Positions 25,566 to 39,735 of a stretch of DNA of 64,000 nt are shown here, piece by piece. Under the pieces are notes generated by a model. That model was not told where the DNA came from, did no database searches, and was given only the letters and a program-made list of their open reading frames with translations. Within the stretch, counting starts at the first letter, position 1. The number at the start of each line of letters is the position of its first letter. Source of the DNA: Chamaea fasciata. Its lineage: Eukaryota > Chordata > Aves > Passeriformes > Sylviidae. The position numbers were made by a program, and so were the translations under genes. The DNA is taken from the NCBI GenBank assembly GCA_029207755.1, contig JARCOQ010000189.1, positions 62,001 to 126,000 of the forward strand, read 5' to 3'.

Positions 25566-28474
25566 AAAAAGAAAATGAAGTCAGCTGCCCAGGTGCCTGA
25601 TGTCAGTTTGCAAGAGGCCTTTGTCCCTCCAAGGGAAGCCAGGAGAGACAGTTTGTGGCGGCTTGCCTCTGGAAGAAATCCTGATTCGTTCAGGAATATA
25701 GATGGCCGAAGCCAAGTGCCCGGCAGAGGGAGTTGGGCACAAAGGATGGCCTGTTTCCAGGGGTAAGTAAAGTCAACTACCCAGGTGCGTGATGTCAGTT
25801 TGTAGGAGGCCTTTGGCCCTCCCAGGGAAGCCAGTCTTCCAGCTTTTGGCTGCTTGCATCTGCAAGAAATCCTGATTCGTTCGGGATTGTAGGGGGCCGA
25901 GGCCGAGTGCCCGGCACAGGGAGTGTGGCACAAAGGATGGCCTGTTTCTAGAGGTAAGTATAGTCAGCTCCCCAGGTGCCTGATGTCAGTTTGTAGCCGG
26001 CCTTTGACCCTCCATGGGAAGCCAGGCTTCCAGCTTGTGGCAGCTTGCATCTGGAAGAAATCCTGATTCGTTCAGGATTGTAGGTGGCAGAACCACGATG
26101 CCGGCACAAGGAGTTGAGCACAAAGGATGGCCTGTTTCCAGGGGTAAGTAAAGTCACTTACCCAGATGCCTGATGTCAGTTTATAGGAGGCCTTTGGCCC
26201 TCCCAGGGAAGCCAGTCTTCCTGCTTGTGGCAGCTTGCATCTGGAAGAAATCCTGTACCGTTCGGGATTGTAGGTGGCCGAGGCCGGGTGCCCGGCAGAA
26301 GGAGTTGGGCACAAAGGATGGCCTGTTTCCAGGGGTTTAAGTAAATTCAGCTGCCCAGGTGCCTGATGTCAGTTTGTAGGAGGCCTTTGGCCCTCCAAGG
26401 GAAGCCAGGCTTCCAGCTTGTGGCAGCTTGCATCTGGAAGAAATCCTGTTCCGTTCGGGATTGTAGGTGGCCGAACCTGGGTGCCCAGCAGTGGGAGTTG
26501 GGCACAAATGATGGCCTGTTCCAGATGAAAGTAAAGTCAGCTGCCCAGGTGCCTGGTGTCAGACTGTAGGAGGGCTTTGGCCCTCCAAGGGAAGCCAGGC
26601 TTCCAGTTCGTGGGAGCTTGAATCTGGAAGAAATCCTGTTCCGTTGGGGATTGTAGGTGGCCGAGGCCGGGTGCCCGGCCTAAGGTGTTGGGCACAAAGG
26701 ATGGCCTGTTTCCAAGGGTTAGTAAAGTCAGCTGCCCAGGTGCGTGATGTCAGTTTGTAAGACGCCTTTGGCGCTTTAAGAGGAAGCTAGTCTTCCTGAT
26801 CCAGACTGCTTGCATCTGGAAGAAATGCTGTTCTGTTAGGGATTATACGTGGCCGAAGCCGGGTGCCCGGCAGAGGAAGTTGGGCACAAAGGATGGCCTG
26901 TTTCCAGATGAAAGTAATGTCAGCTGCCCAGGTGCCTGATGTCAGTTTGTAGGAGGCCTTTGGCCGTCCAAGGCAAGCCAGGCTTCCAGTTTGTGGCTGC
27001 TTGCATCTGGATGTAATCTTGATTCGTTCGAGATTGTAGGTGGCCGAGGCCGGGTGCCCGGCAGAGGGAGATCGGCAAAAACGATAGCCTGTTTCCAGGG
27101 GTAAGTAAAGTCACCTGCCCAGGTGCGTGATGTCAGTTTGTAGGAGGCCTTTTGCCCTCCCAGGGAAGCCAAGCTTCCATCTTGTGGCAGCTTGCATCTG
27201 GAAGAAATGCTGTTCTGTTCGGGATTATACGTGGCCGAAGCCGGGTGCCCGGCAGAGGGAGTTGGGCACAAAGGATGGCCTGTTTCCAGATGAAAGTAAT
27301 GTCAGCTGCACAGGTGCCTGATGTCAGTTTGTACGAGGCCTTTGGCCCTCCAAGGGAAGCTAGGCTTCCAGCTTGTCGCAGCTTGTATCTGGAAGAAATC
27401 CTGTTCCTTTCGGGGTTGTAGGTGGCCGAGGCCGGTGGCCCAGCAGAGGGAGTTGGGCCCAAAGGATGGCCTCTATCCACGGGTAAGTAAAGTCAGCTGC
27501 CCAGGTGCCTGATGTCAGTTTGTAGGAGGCCTTTGGCCCTCCAAGGGAAGCCGGGCTTCCTGTTTGAAGCAGCCTGCATCTTGAAGAAATCCTGTTCCGT
27601 TCGGGATTGTAGGTGGCCGAGGACGGGTGCCTGGCAGAGGGAGTTGGGCACAAAGGATAGCCTGTTTCCAGGGATTGGTTAAGTCTCCTGCCCACGTGCC
27701 TGATGTCAGTATGCAAGAGGCCTTTGGCCCTCCATGAGAAGCCAGCCTTCCAGCTTGTGGCAGCTTGCATCTGGAAGAAATCCTGTTCCGTTCGGGAGTG
27801 TAGGTCTCCGAGGCAGGGTTCCCGCCACACGGAGTTGGGCACAAAAGATCGCCTTTTTCCAGGGGTAAGTATAGTCAGCTGCCCACGTGCCTAATGTCAG
27901 TTTGTAGGAGGCCTTTGGCCCTACAAGGGAAGCCGGGCTTCCTGTTTGAAGCAGCTTGCATCTGGAAGAAATCCTGTTCCGTTCGGGATTGTAGGTGACT
28001 GAGGCCGCGTGCCTGGCCGAGGGAGTTGGGAACAAAGGATGGCCTGTTTCCACGGGTTGGTTAAGTCTCCTGCCCACGTGCCTTATGTCAGTTTGTAGGA
28101 GGCTATTGGCCCTCCAAGGGAAGCCAGGCTTCCAACTTGAGGCAGCTTGCATCTGGAAGAAATCCTGTTCCGTTCGGGATTGTATGTGGCCGAGACCGGG
28201 TGCCCGGCAGAGGAAGTTGGGCAGAAATGATGGCCGGTTTCCAGATGAAAGCAAAGTCAGCTGCCCAGGTGCCTGATGTCAGTTTGTAGGAGGCCTTTGG
28301 CCCTCCAGGGGATTCCAGTCTTCCTGTTTGAAGCATCCTGCATCTGGAAGATATCCTGTTCCGTTTGGGATTGTAGGTGCTCGAGGCCGGGTGCCTGGCC
28401 GAGGGAGTTGGGCACAAAGGATTGCCTGTTTCCTGGGGTAAGTAAAGTAAGCTGCCCAGGTGCCTGATGTCAGT

Positions 28475-31400
28475 ATGTAGGAGGCCTTTGGCCCTCCAAG
28501 GGAAACTAGTCTTCCAGCTTGTGGCAGCTTACATCTGGAAGAAATCCTGTTCCGTTCGGGATTGTAGGTGGCCGAGGCCGAATGGCCGGCAGAGGGAGTT
28601 GGGGACAAAGGATTGCTTGCTTCCAGGGGAAAGTAAAGTCAGCTGCCCGGGTACCTGATGTCAGTTTGTAGGAGGCCTTTGGCCGACCACTCAAAGCCAG
28701 GCTTCCAGATTAAGGCAGCTTGCATCTGGAAGATATCCTGTTCCGTTCGGGATTGTAGCTGGCTGAGGCCTGGGTGCCCGGCAGATGGAGTTGGGCACCA
28801 AGGATGGCATGTTTCCTGGGGTAAGTAAAGTCAGCTGCCCAGGTGCCTGATGTCAGTTTGTAGGAGGCCTTTGGCCCTCCACGGGAATGCAGCCTTCCAG
28901 CTTTTGGCAGCTTGCATCTGGAAGAAATCGTGGTTCTTTTAGGATTGTAGGTGGCCGAGGCCAGGTGCCCGGCAGAGGGAGTTGGGCACAAAGGATTGCC
29001 TGCCTCCAAGGGTAAGTAAAGTAACCTACCTAGGTGACTGATGTCAGTTTGGAGGAGGCCTTTGGCTCTCCAAGAGAAGCCAGCCTTCCAGATTGTGGCA
29101 GCTTGCATCTGGAAGAAATCCTGTTCCATTCGGGACTGTAGGTGTCCGAGGCCGGGTGCCCGGCAGAGGGAGTTGGGCCCAAAGGATGGCCTGTTTCTAG
29201 GGGTAAGTAAAGTCACCTGCCCAGATACCTGATGTCTGTTTGTAGGAGGCCTTTGGCCCTCCACGGGAAGCCGGGCTACCAACATGTGGCAGCTTGCATC
29301 TGGAAGAAATCCTGTTCCGTTCCGAATTGTAGGTGGCCGAGGCCGGGGGCCCGGCAGAGGAAGTTGGGCAGAAATGATGGCCTGATTCCAGATGAAAGCA
29401 AATTCAGCTCTCCAGGTGCCTGATGTCAGTTTGTAGGAGGCCTTTGGCCCTCCAGGGGATTCTAGTCTTCCTGTATGAAGCATCCTGCATCTGGAAGAAA
29501 TCCTGTTCCGTTCGGGATTGTAGGTGGCTGAGGCCGGGTGCCTGGCAGAGGGAGTTGGGCCCAAAGGATGGCGTGTTTCCAGAAGTAAGTAAAGTCAGCT
29601 ACCCAGGTACCTGATGTCAGTTTGTAGGAGGCCTTTGGCCCTCCAAGGGAAGCCGGGCTTCCAACATGTGGCAGCTTGCATCGCGAAGAAATCCTGTTCC
29701 GTTAGGGATTGAAGGTGGCCGAGGCCAGGTGCCCGGCAGAGGGTGTTGGGCACGAATGATGGCCTGCTTCCAGGGGTAAGTAAAGTCACCTACCCAGATA
29801 CCTGATGTCAGTTTGTAGGAGGCCTTTGGCCCTCCACAGGAAGCCAGGCTTCCAACTTGTGGCAGCTTGCATCTGGAAGATATCCTGTTCCGTTCGGGAT
29901 TGTAGCTGGCTGAGGCCGGGTGCCCGGCAGAGGGAGTTTGGCACCAAGGATGGCCTGTTTCCTGGGGTAAGTAAAGTCAGCTTTCCAGGTGCCTGATGTC
30001 AGTTTGTAGGAGGCCTTTGGCCCTCCACAGGAATGCAGCCTTCCAGCTTTTGGCAGCTTGCATCTGGAAGAAATCGTGTTCCTTTTAGGATTGTAGGTGG
30101 CCGAGGCTGGGTGCCCGGCAGAGGGAGTTGGGCACAAAGGATTGCCTGCTTCCATGGGTAAGTAAAGTAACCTACCTAGGTGCCTGATGTCAGTTTGGAG
30201 GAGGCCTTTGGCCCTCCAAGGGAAGCCGGGCTTCCTGTTTGAAACAGGCTGCATCTGGAAGAAATCCTGTTCCGTTCGGGATTGTAGGTGGCTGAGGCCG
30301 CGTGCCTGGCCGAGGGAGTTGGGAACAAAGGATGGCCTGTTTCCAGGGGTTGGTTAAGTCTCCTGCCCAAGTGCCTGATGTCAGTTTGGAGGAAGCCTTT
30401 GGCCCTCCAAGAGGAGCCAGGCTTCCAGCTTGTGGCGGCTTGCATCTGGAAGAAATCCTGTTGTGTTCGGGATTGTAGGTGGCCGATGCCGGGTGCCTGG
30501 CAGAGGGAGTTAGGCCCAAAGGATGGCGTGTTTCCAGGGGTAAGTAAAGTCAGCTGCCCAGGTACCTGATGTCAGTTTGTAGGAGGCCTTTGGCCCTCCA
30601 AGGGAAGCCGGGCTTCCAACATGTGGCAGCTTGCATCGCGAAGAAATCCTGTTCCGTTCGGGATTGTAGGTGGCCGAGGCCAGGGGCCTGGCCGAGGGAT
30701 TTGGGCACAAAGGATGGCCTCTATCCACGGGTAAGTAAAGTCAGCTGCCCAGGTGCCTGATGTCAGTTTGTAGGAGGCCTTTGGTCCTCCAAGGGAAGCC
30801 GGGCTTCCTGTTTGAAGCAGCCGGCATCTTGAAGAAATCCTGTTCCGTTCGGGATTGTAGGTGGCCGAGGCCGGGTGCCTGGCAAAGGGAGTTGGGCACA
30901 AAGGATGGCCTGTTTCCAGGGGTTGGTTAAGTCTCCTGCCCACGTGCCTGATGTCAGTATGTAGGAGGCCTTTGGCCCTCCAGGGGAAGCCAGCCTTCCA
31001 GCTTGTGGCAGCTTGCATCTTGAAGAAATCCTGTTCCGTTCGGGATTGTAGGTCTCCTAGGCAGGGTTCCCGCCACACAGAGTTGGGCACAAAGGATCGC
31101 CTTTTTCCAGGGGTAAGTAAAGTCAGCTGCCCAGGTGCCTGATGTCAGTATGTAGGAGGCCTCTGGCCCTCCAAGAGAAGCCAGGCTTCCGGCTTGTGGC
31201 AGCTTCCATCTGGAAGAAATCCTGTTCCGTTCGGGAGTGTCGGTGGCCGAGCCTGGGGTCCCGGCAGAGGAGTTGGGCACAAAGGATGGCCTGTTTCCAG
31301 GGGTAAGTAAAGTCAGCTGCCCAGATGCCTGATGACAGTATGTAGGAGGCCTTTGGCCCTCCAAGGGAAGCCGGGCTTCCTGTTTGAAGCAGGCTGCATC

Positions 31401-33822
31401 TGGAAGAAATCCTGTTCCGTTCGGGATTGTAGGTGGCCGAGGCCGCGTGCCTGGCCGAGGGAGTTGGGAACAAAGGATGGCCTGTTTCCAGGGGTTGGTT
31501 AAGTCTCCTGCCCACGTGCCTTATGTGAGTTTGTAGGAGGCTATTGGCCCTCCAAGGGAAGCCAGGCTTCCAACTTGAGACAGCTTGCATCTGGAAGAAA
31601 TCCTGTTCCGTTCGGGATTGTATGTGGCCGAGGCCGGGTGCCCGGCAGAGGAAGTTGGGCAGAAATGATGGCCTGTTTCCAGATGAAAGCAAAGTCAGCT
31701 GCCCAGGTACCTGATGTCAGTTTGTTGGAGGCCTTTGGCCCTCCAGGGGATTCCAGTCTTCCTGTATGAAGCATCCTGCATCTGGAAGATATCCTGTTCC
31801 GTTCGGGATTGTAGGTGGCCGAGGCCGGGTGCCTGGCAGAGGGAGTTGGGCCCAAAGGAAGGCGTGTTTCCAGGGGTAAGTAAAGTCAGCTGCCCAGGTA
31901 CCTGATGTCAGTTTGTATGAGGCCTTTGGCCCTCCAAGGGAAGCCGGGCTTCCAACATGTGGCAGCTTGCATCGCGAAGAAATCCTGTTCCGTTAGGGAT
32001 TGTAGGTGGCCGAGGCCAGGTGCCCGGCAGAGGGTGTTGGGCACGAATGATGGCCTGCTTTCAGGGGTAAGTAAAGTCACCTACCCAGATACCTGATGTC
32101 AGTTTGTAGGAGGCCTTTAAGCCTCCAAGGGAAGCCGGGCTTCCAACTTGTGGCAGCTTGCTTTTGGAAGAAATCCTGTTCCGTTCAAGATTGTAGGTGG
32201 CCAAGTCCGGGTGCCCGGCAGAGGGAGTTGGGCACAAAGGCTGGCCTGTTTCCAGGGGTAAGTAAAGTCACCTGCCTAGGTGCCTGATGTCAGTTTGTAG
32301 GAGGTCTTTGGCCCTCCACAGGAAGCCAGGCTTCCAACTTGTGGCAGCTTGCATCTGGAAGAAATCCTGTTCCGTTCGGGATTGTAGGTGGTCGAGTCCA
32401 GGTGCCCGGCAGAGGGTGTTGGGCACAAAGGATGGCCTGCTTCCAGGGGTAAGTAATATCATCTGCCCAGGTGTCTGATGTCAGTTTGTAGGAGGCCTTT
32501 GGCCCTCCAAGGGATGCCGGGTTTGCAACTTGTGGCAGCTTGCATCTTGAAGAAATCCTGTTTTGTTCGGGATTGTCCGTGACCGAGGCCGGGTGCCCGG
32601 CAGAGTGAGTTGGGCACAAAGGATGGCCTGTTTCCAGGGGTAAGTAAAGTCAGCAGCCCAGGTGCCTGATGTCAGTATGTAGGAGGGCTTTGGTCCTCCA
32701 AGGGAAGCCAGCCTTCCAGTTTATGGCAGCTTGCGTCTGGAAAAAATCTTGTTCCGTTTGGGATTGTAGGTGGCCGAGACCTTGTGCCCGGTAGAGGGGG
32801 TGAGACACAAAGGATTGCTTGCTTCCAGGTGTAAGTAAAGTCACATGCCCAGGCGCCTGAAGTCAGTTTGTAGGAGGCCTTTGGCCGACCACTCGAAGCC
32901 AGGCTTCCAGATTGTGGCAGCTTGCATCTGGAAGATATCCTGTTCCGTTCGGGATTGTAGCTGGCTGAGGCCGGGTGCCCGGCAGAGGGAGTTGGGCACC
33001 AAGGATGGCCTGTTTCCTGGGCTGAGTAAAGTCAGCTTCCCCGGTGCCTGATGTCAGTTTGTAGGAGGCCTTTGGCCCTCCACGGGAATGCAGCCTTCCA
33101 GCTTTTGGCAGCTTGCATCTGGAAGAAATCGTGTTCGTTTTAGGATTGTAGGTGGCCGAGGCTGGGTGCCTGGCAGAGGGATTTGGGCACAAAGGATTGC
33201 CTGCTTCCGAGGGTAAGTAAAGTAACCTACCTAGGTGACTGATGTCAGTTTGGAGGAGGCCTTTGGCCCTCCAAGGGAAGCCGGGCTTCCTGTTTGAAAC
33301 AGGCTGCATCTGGAAGAAATCCTGTTCCGTTCGGGATTGTAGGTGGCTGAGGCCGCGTGCCTGGCCGAGGGAGTTGGGAACAAAGGATGACCTGTTTCCA
33401 GGGGATGGTTAAGTCTCCTGCCCAAGTGCCTGATGTCAGTTTGGAGGAGGCCTTTGGCCCTCCAAGAGAAGCCAGGCTTCCAGCTTGTGGCAGCTTGCAT
33501 CTGGAAGAAATCCTGTTCTGTTCGGGATTGTAGGTGGCCGATGCCGGGTGCCTGGAAGAGGGAGTTGGGCCCAAAGGATGGCGTGTTTCCAGGGGTAAGT
33601 AAAGTCCGCTGCCCAGGTACCTGATGTCAGTTTGTAGGAGGCCTTTGGCCCTCCAAGGGAAGCCGGGCTTCCAACATGTGGCAGCTTGCATCGCGAAGAA
33701 ATCCTGTTCCGTTCGGGATTGTAGGTGGCCGAGGCCAGGTGCCTGGCCGAAGGATTTGGGCACAAAGGATGGCCTCTATGCACGGGTAAGTAAAGTCAGC
33801 TGCCCAGGTGCCTGATGTCAGT
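28475..33822. repeat. Higher-order block A, copy 1 (28 monomers)
   Basis: This 5,348-bp block (28 x 191) matches the next block monomer by monomer, including rare variants such as a GGAAACTAGTC monomer at its start. Corresponding monomers differ at only a few bases, far fewer than neighbouring monomers within the block. An internal duplication links about 29,845-30,785 with about 32,900-33,840 at an offset of 3,055 bp (16 monomers). Boundaries are accurate to tens of bases. Confidence 0.85.
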
Positions 33823-36800
33823 TTGTAGGAGGCCTTTGGCCCTCCAAGGGAAACTAGTCTTCCAGCTTGTGGCAGCTTACATCTGGAAGAAATCCTGTTC
33901 CGTTCGGAATTGTAGGTGGCCGAGGCCGAATGGCCGGCAGAGGGAGTTGGGGACAAAGGATTACTTGCTTCCAGGGGAAAGCAAAGTCTGCTGCCCGGGT
34001 ACCTGATGTCAGTTTGTAGGAGGCCTTTGGCCGACCACTCAAAGCCAGGCTTCCAGATTAAGGCAGCTTGCATCTGGAAGATATCCTGTTCCGTTCGGGA
34101 TTGTAGCTGGCTGAGGCCTGGGTGCCCGGCAGATGGAGTTGGGCACCAAGGATGGCATGTTTCCTGGGGTAAGTAAAGTCAGCTGCCCAGGTGCCTGATG
34201 TCAGTTTGTAGGAGGCCTTTGGCCTTCCACGGGAATGCAGCCTTCCAGCTTTTGGCAGCTTGCATCTGGAAGAAATCGTGGTTCTTTTAGGATTGTAGGT
34301 GGCCGAGGCCAGGTGCCCGGCAGAGGGAGTTGGGCACAAAGGACTGCCTGCTTCCAAGGGTAAGTAAAGTAACCTACCTAGGTGACTGATGTCAGTTTGG
34401 AGGAGGCCTTTGGCTCTCCAAGAGAAGCCAGCCTTCCAGATTGTGGCAGCTTGCATCTGGAAGAAATCCTGTTCCGTTCGGGACTGTAGGTGTCCGAGGC
34501 CGGGTGCCCGGCAGAGGGAGTTGGGCCCAAAGGATGGCGTGTTTCCAGGCGTAAGTAAAGTCACCTGCCCAGATACCTGATGTCTGTTTGTAGGAGGCCT
34601 TTGGCCCTCCACGGGAAGCCGGGCTACCAACATGTGGCAGCTTGCATCTGGAAGAAATCCTGTTCCGTTCCTAATTGTAGGTGGCCGAGGCCGGGGGCCC
34701 GGCAGAGGAAGTTGGGCAGAAATGATGGCCTGATTCCAGATGAAAGCAAATTCAGCTGCCCAGGTGCCTGATGTCAGTTTGTAGGAGGCCTTTGGCCCTC
34801 CAGGGGATTCTAGTCTTCCTGTATGAAGCATCCTGCATCTGGAAGAAATCCTGTTCCGTTCGGGATTGTAGGTGGCTGAGGCCGGGTGCCTGGCAGAGGG
34901 AGTTGGGCCCAAAGGATGGCGTGTTTCCAGAGGTAAGTAAAGTCAGCTACCCAGGTACCTGATGTCAGTTTGTAGGAGGCCTTTGGCCCTCCAAGGGAAG
35001 CCGGGCTTCCAACATGTGGCAGCTTGCATCGCGAAGAAATCCTGTTCCGTTAGGGATTGAAGGTGGCCGAGGCCAGGTGCCCGGCAGAGGGTGTTGGGCA
35101 CGAATGATGGCCTGCTTCCAGGGGTAAGTAAAGTCACCTACCCAGATACCTGATGTCAGTTTGTAGGAGGCCTTTGGCCCTCCACAGGAAGCCAGGCTTC
35201 CAACTTGTGGCAGCTTGCATCTGGAAGATATCCTGTTCCGTTCGGGATTGTAGCTGGCTGAGGCCGGGTGCCCGGCAGAGGGAGTTTGGCACCAAGGATG
35301 GCCTGTTTCCTGGGGTAAGTAAAGTCAGCTTTCCAGGTGCCTGATGTCAGTTTGTAGGAGGCCTTTGGCCCTCCACAGGAATGCAGCCTTCCAGCTTTTG
35401 GCAGCTTGCATCTGGAAGAAATCGTGTTCCTTTTAGGATTGTAGGTGGCCGAGGCTGGGTGCCCGGCAGAGGGAGTTGGGCACAAAGGATTGCCTGCTTC
35501 CATGGGTAAGTAAAGTAACCTACCTAGGTGCCTGATGTCAGTTTGGAGGAGGCCTTTGGCCCTCCAAGGGAAGCCGGGCTTCCTGTTTGAAACAGGCTGC
35601 ATCTGGAAGAAATCCTGTTCCGTTCGGGATTGTAGGTGGCTGAGGCCGCGTGCCTGGCCGAGGGAGTTGGGAACAAAGGATGGCCTGTTTCCAGGGGTTG
35701 GTTAAGTCTCCTGCCCAAGTGCCTGATGTCAGTTTGGAGGAGGCCTTTGGCCCTCCAAGAGAAGCCAGGCTTCCAGCTTGTGGCGGCTTGCATCTGGAAG
35801 AAATCCTGTTGTGTTCGGGATTGTAGGTGGCCGATGCCGGGTGCCTGGCAGAGGGAGTTAGGCCCAAAGGATGGCGTGTTTCCAGGGGTAAGTAAAGTCA
35901 GCTGCCCAGGTACCTGATGTCAGTTTGTTGGAGGCCTTTGGCCCTCCAAGGGAAGCCGGGCTTCCAACATGTGGCAGCTTGCATCGCGAAGAAATCCTGT
36001 TCCGTTCGGGATTGTAGGTGGCCGAGGCCAGGTGCCTGGCCGAGGGATTTGGGCACAAAGGATGGCCTCTATCCACGGGTAAGTAAAGTCAGCTGCCCAG
36101 GTGCCTGATGTCAGTTTGTAGGAGGCCTTTGGTCCTCCAAGGGAAGCCGGGCTTCCTGTTTGAAGCAGCCTGCATCTTGAAGAAATCCTGTTCCGTTCGG
36201 GATTGTAGGTGGCCGAGGCCGGGTGCCTGGCAAAGGGAGTTGGGCACAAAGGATGGCCTGTTTCCAGGGGTTGGTTAAGTCTCCTGCCCACGTGCCTGAT
36301 GTCAGTATGTAGGAGGCCTTTGGCCCTCCAGGGGAAGCCAGCCTTCCAGCTTGTGGCAGCTTGCATCTTGAAGAAATCCTGTTCCGTTCGGGATTGTAGG
36401 TCTCCTAGGCAGGGTTCCCGCCACACAGAGTTGGGCACAAAGGATCGCCTTTTTCCAGGGGTAAGTAAAGTCAGCTGCCCAGGTGCCTGATGTCAGTATG
36501 TAGGAGGCCTCTGGCCCTCCAAGAGAAGCCAGGCTTCCGGCTTGTGGCAGCTTCCATCTGGAAGAAATCCTGTTCCGTTCGGGAGTGTCGGTGGCCGAGG
36601 CCGGGTGCCCGGCAGAGGAGTTGGGCACAAAGGATGGCCTGTTTCCAGGGGTAAGTAAAGTCAGCTGCCCAGATGCCTGATGACAGTATGTAGGAGGCCT
36701 ATGGCCCTCCAAGGGAAGCCGGGCTTCCTGTTTGAAGCAGGCTGCATCTGGAAGAAATCCTGTTCCGTTCGGGATTGTAGGTGGCCGAGGCCGCGTGCCT

Positions 36801-39362
36801 GGCCGAGGGAGTTGGGAACAAAGGATGGCCTGTTTCCAGGGGTTGGTTAAGTCTCCTGCCCACGTGCCTTATGTGAGTTTGTAGGAGGCTATTGGCCCTC
36901 CAAGGGAAGCCAGGCTTCCAACTTGAGACAGCTTGCATCTGGAAGAAATCCTGTTCCGTTCGGGATTGTATGTGGCCGAGGCCGGGTGCCCGGCAGAGGA
37001 AGTTGGGCAGAAATGATGGCCTGTTTCCAGATGAAAGCAAAGTCAGCTGCCCAGGTACCTGATGTCAGTTTGTTGGAGGCCTTTGGCCCTCCAGGGGATT
37101 CCAGTCTTCCTGTATGAAGCATCCTGCATCTGGAAGATATCCTGTTCCGTTCGGGATTGTAGGTGGCCGAGGCCGGGTGCCTGGCAGAGGGAGTTGGGCC
37201 CAAAGGAAGGCGTGTTTCCAGGGGTAAGTAAAGTCAGCTGCCCAGGTACCTGATGTCAGTTTGTATGAGGCCTTTGGCCCTCCAAGGGAAGCCGGGCTTC
37301 CAACATGTCGCAGCTTGCATCGCGAAGAAATCCTGTTCCGTTAGGGATTGTAGGTGGCCGAGGCCAGGTGCCCGGCAGAGGGTGTTGGGCACGAATGATG
37401 GCCTGCTTTCAGGGGTAAGTAAAGTCACCTACCCAGATACCTGATGTCAGTTTGTAGGAGGCCTTTAAGCCTCCAAGGGAAGCCGGGCTTCCAACTTGTG
37501 GCAGCTTGCTTTTGGAAGAAATCCTGTTCCGTTCAAGATTGTAGGTGGCCAAGTCCGGGTGCCCGGCAGAGGGAGTTGGGCACAAAGGCTGGCCTGTTTC
37601 CAGGGGTAAGTAAAGTCACCTGCCTAGGTGCCTGATGTCAGTTTGTAGGAGGTCTTTGGCCCTCCACAGGAAGCCAGGCTTCCAACTTGTGGCAGCTTGC
37701 ATCTGGAAGAAATCCTGTTCCGTTCGGGATTGTAGGTGGTCGAGTCCAGGTGCCCGGCAGAGGGTGTTGGGCACAAAGGATGGCCTGCTTCCAGGGGTAA
37801 GTAATATCATCTGCCCAGGTGTCTGATGTCAGTTTGTAGGAGGCCTTTGGCCCTCCAAGGGATGCCGGGTTTCCAACTTGTGGCAGCTTGCATCTTGAAG
37901 AAATCCTGTCTTGTTCGGGATTGTCCGTGACCGAGGCCGAGTGCCCGGCAGAGTGAGTTGGGCGCAAAGGATGGCCTGTTTCCAGGGGTAAGTAAAGTCA
38001 GCTGCCCAGGTGCCTGATGTCAGTTTGTAGGAGGCCTTTGGTCTTCCAAGAGGAGCCAGGCTTCCAGCTTGTGGCAGCTTGCATCTGGAAGAAATCCTGT
38101 TCCGTTCGGGATTGTAGGTGGCCGAGGCCGGGTGCCCGGCAGAGTGAGTTGGGCACAAAGGATGGCCTGTTTCCAGGGGTAAGTAAAGTCAGCAGCCCAG
38201 GTGCCTGATGTCAGTATGTAGGAGGGCTTTGGTCCTCCAAGGGAAGCCAGCCTTCCAGTTTATGGCAGCTTGCGTCTGGAAAAAATCTTGTTCCGTTTGG
38301 GATTGTAGGTGGCCGAGACCTTGTGCCCGGTAGAGGGGGTGAGACACAAATGATTGCTTGCTTCCAGGTGTAAGTAAAGTCACATGCCCAGGCGCCTGAA
38401 GTCAGTTTGTAGGAGGCCTTTGGCCGACCATTCGAAGCCAGGCTTCCAGATTGTGGCAGCTTGCATCTGGAAGATATCCTGTTCCGTTCGGGATTGTAGC
38501 TGGCTGAGGCCGGGTGCCCGGCAGAGGGAGTTGGGCACCAAGGATGGCCTGTTTCCTGGGCTGAGTAAAGTCAGCTTCCCCGGTGCCTGATGTCAGTTTG
38601 TAGGAGGCCTTTGGCCCTCCACGGGAATGCAGCCTTCCAGCTTTTGGCAGCTTGCATCTGGAAGAAATCGTGTTCGTTTTAGGATTGTAGGTGGCCGAGG
38701 CTGGGTGCCTGGCAGAGGGATTTGGGCACAAAGGATTGCCTGCTTCCGAGGGTAAGTAAAGTAACCTACCTAGGTGACTGATGTCAGTTTGGAGGAGGCC
38801 TTTGGCCCTCCAAGGGAAGCCGGGCTTCCTGTTTGAAACAGGCTGCATCTGGAAGAAATCCTGTTCCGTTCGGGATTGTAGGTGGCTGAGGCCGCGTGCC
38901 TGGCCGAGGGAGTTGGGAACAAAGGATGGCCTGTTTCCAGGGGATGGTTAAGTCTCCTTCCCAAGTGCCTGATGTCAGTTTGGAGGAGGCCTTTGGCCCT
39001 CCAAGAGAAGCCAGGCTTCCAGCTTGTGGCAGCTTGCATCTGGAAGAAATCCTGTTCTGTTCGGGATTGTAGGTGGCCGATGCCGGGTGCCTGGCAGAGG
39101 GAGTTGGGCCCAAAGGATGGCGTGTTTCCAGGGGTAAGTAAAGTCCGCTGCCCAGGTACCTGATGTCAGTTTGTAGGAGGCCTTTGGCCCTCCAAGGGAA
39201 GCCGGGCTTCCAACATGTGGCAGCTTGCATCGCGAAGAAATCCTGTTCCGTTCGGGATTGTAGGTGGCCGAGGCCAGGTGCCTGGCCGAAGGATTTGGGC
39301 ACAAAGGATGGCCTCTATGCACGGGTAAGTAAAGTCAGCTGCCCAGGTGCCTGATGTCAGTT
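33823..39362. repeat. Higher-order block A, copy 2 (29 monomers)
   Basis: Second copy of block A. The offset to copy 1 is 5,348 bp as far as about 37,967 and 5,539 bp after about 38,160, so it carries one extra monomer at about 37,970-38,160. Past 39,362 the array switches to resembling 36,116-36,474 (offset 3,246 bp, 17 monomers) up to about 39,720. This is the pattern left by unequal exchange between misaligned copies. Confidence 0.85.
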
Positions 39363-39735
39363 TGTAGGAGGCCTTTGGTCCTCCAAGGGAAGCCGGGCTT
39401 CCTGTTTGAAGCAGCCTGCATCTTGAAGAAATCCTGTTCCGTTCGGGATTGTAGGTGGCCGAGGCCGGGTGCCTGGCAAAGGGAGTTTGGCTCAAAGGAT
39501 GGCCTGTTTCCAGGGGTTGGTTAAGTCTCCTGCCCACGTGCCTGATGTCAGTATGTAGGAGGCCTTTGGCCCTCCAGGGGAAGCCAGCCTTCCAGCTTGT
39601 GGCAGCTTGCATCTGGAAGAAATCCTGTTCCGTTCGGGAGTCTAGGTGTCCTAGGCTGGGTTCCCGCCACACGGAGTTGGGCACAAAGGATGGCCTTTTT
39701 CCAGGGGTAAGTAAAGTCAGCTGCCCAGGTGCCTG

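Noticed and set aside
28710..29564. 284-codon minus-strand open frame (and its twin at 34,058-34,912) as a protein-coding gene
   Set aside because: It crosses four to five satellite monomers and is open only because two stop triplets are mutated. The encoded sequence is the monomer read in rotating frames. The twin exists because the block is duplicated.
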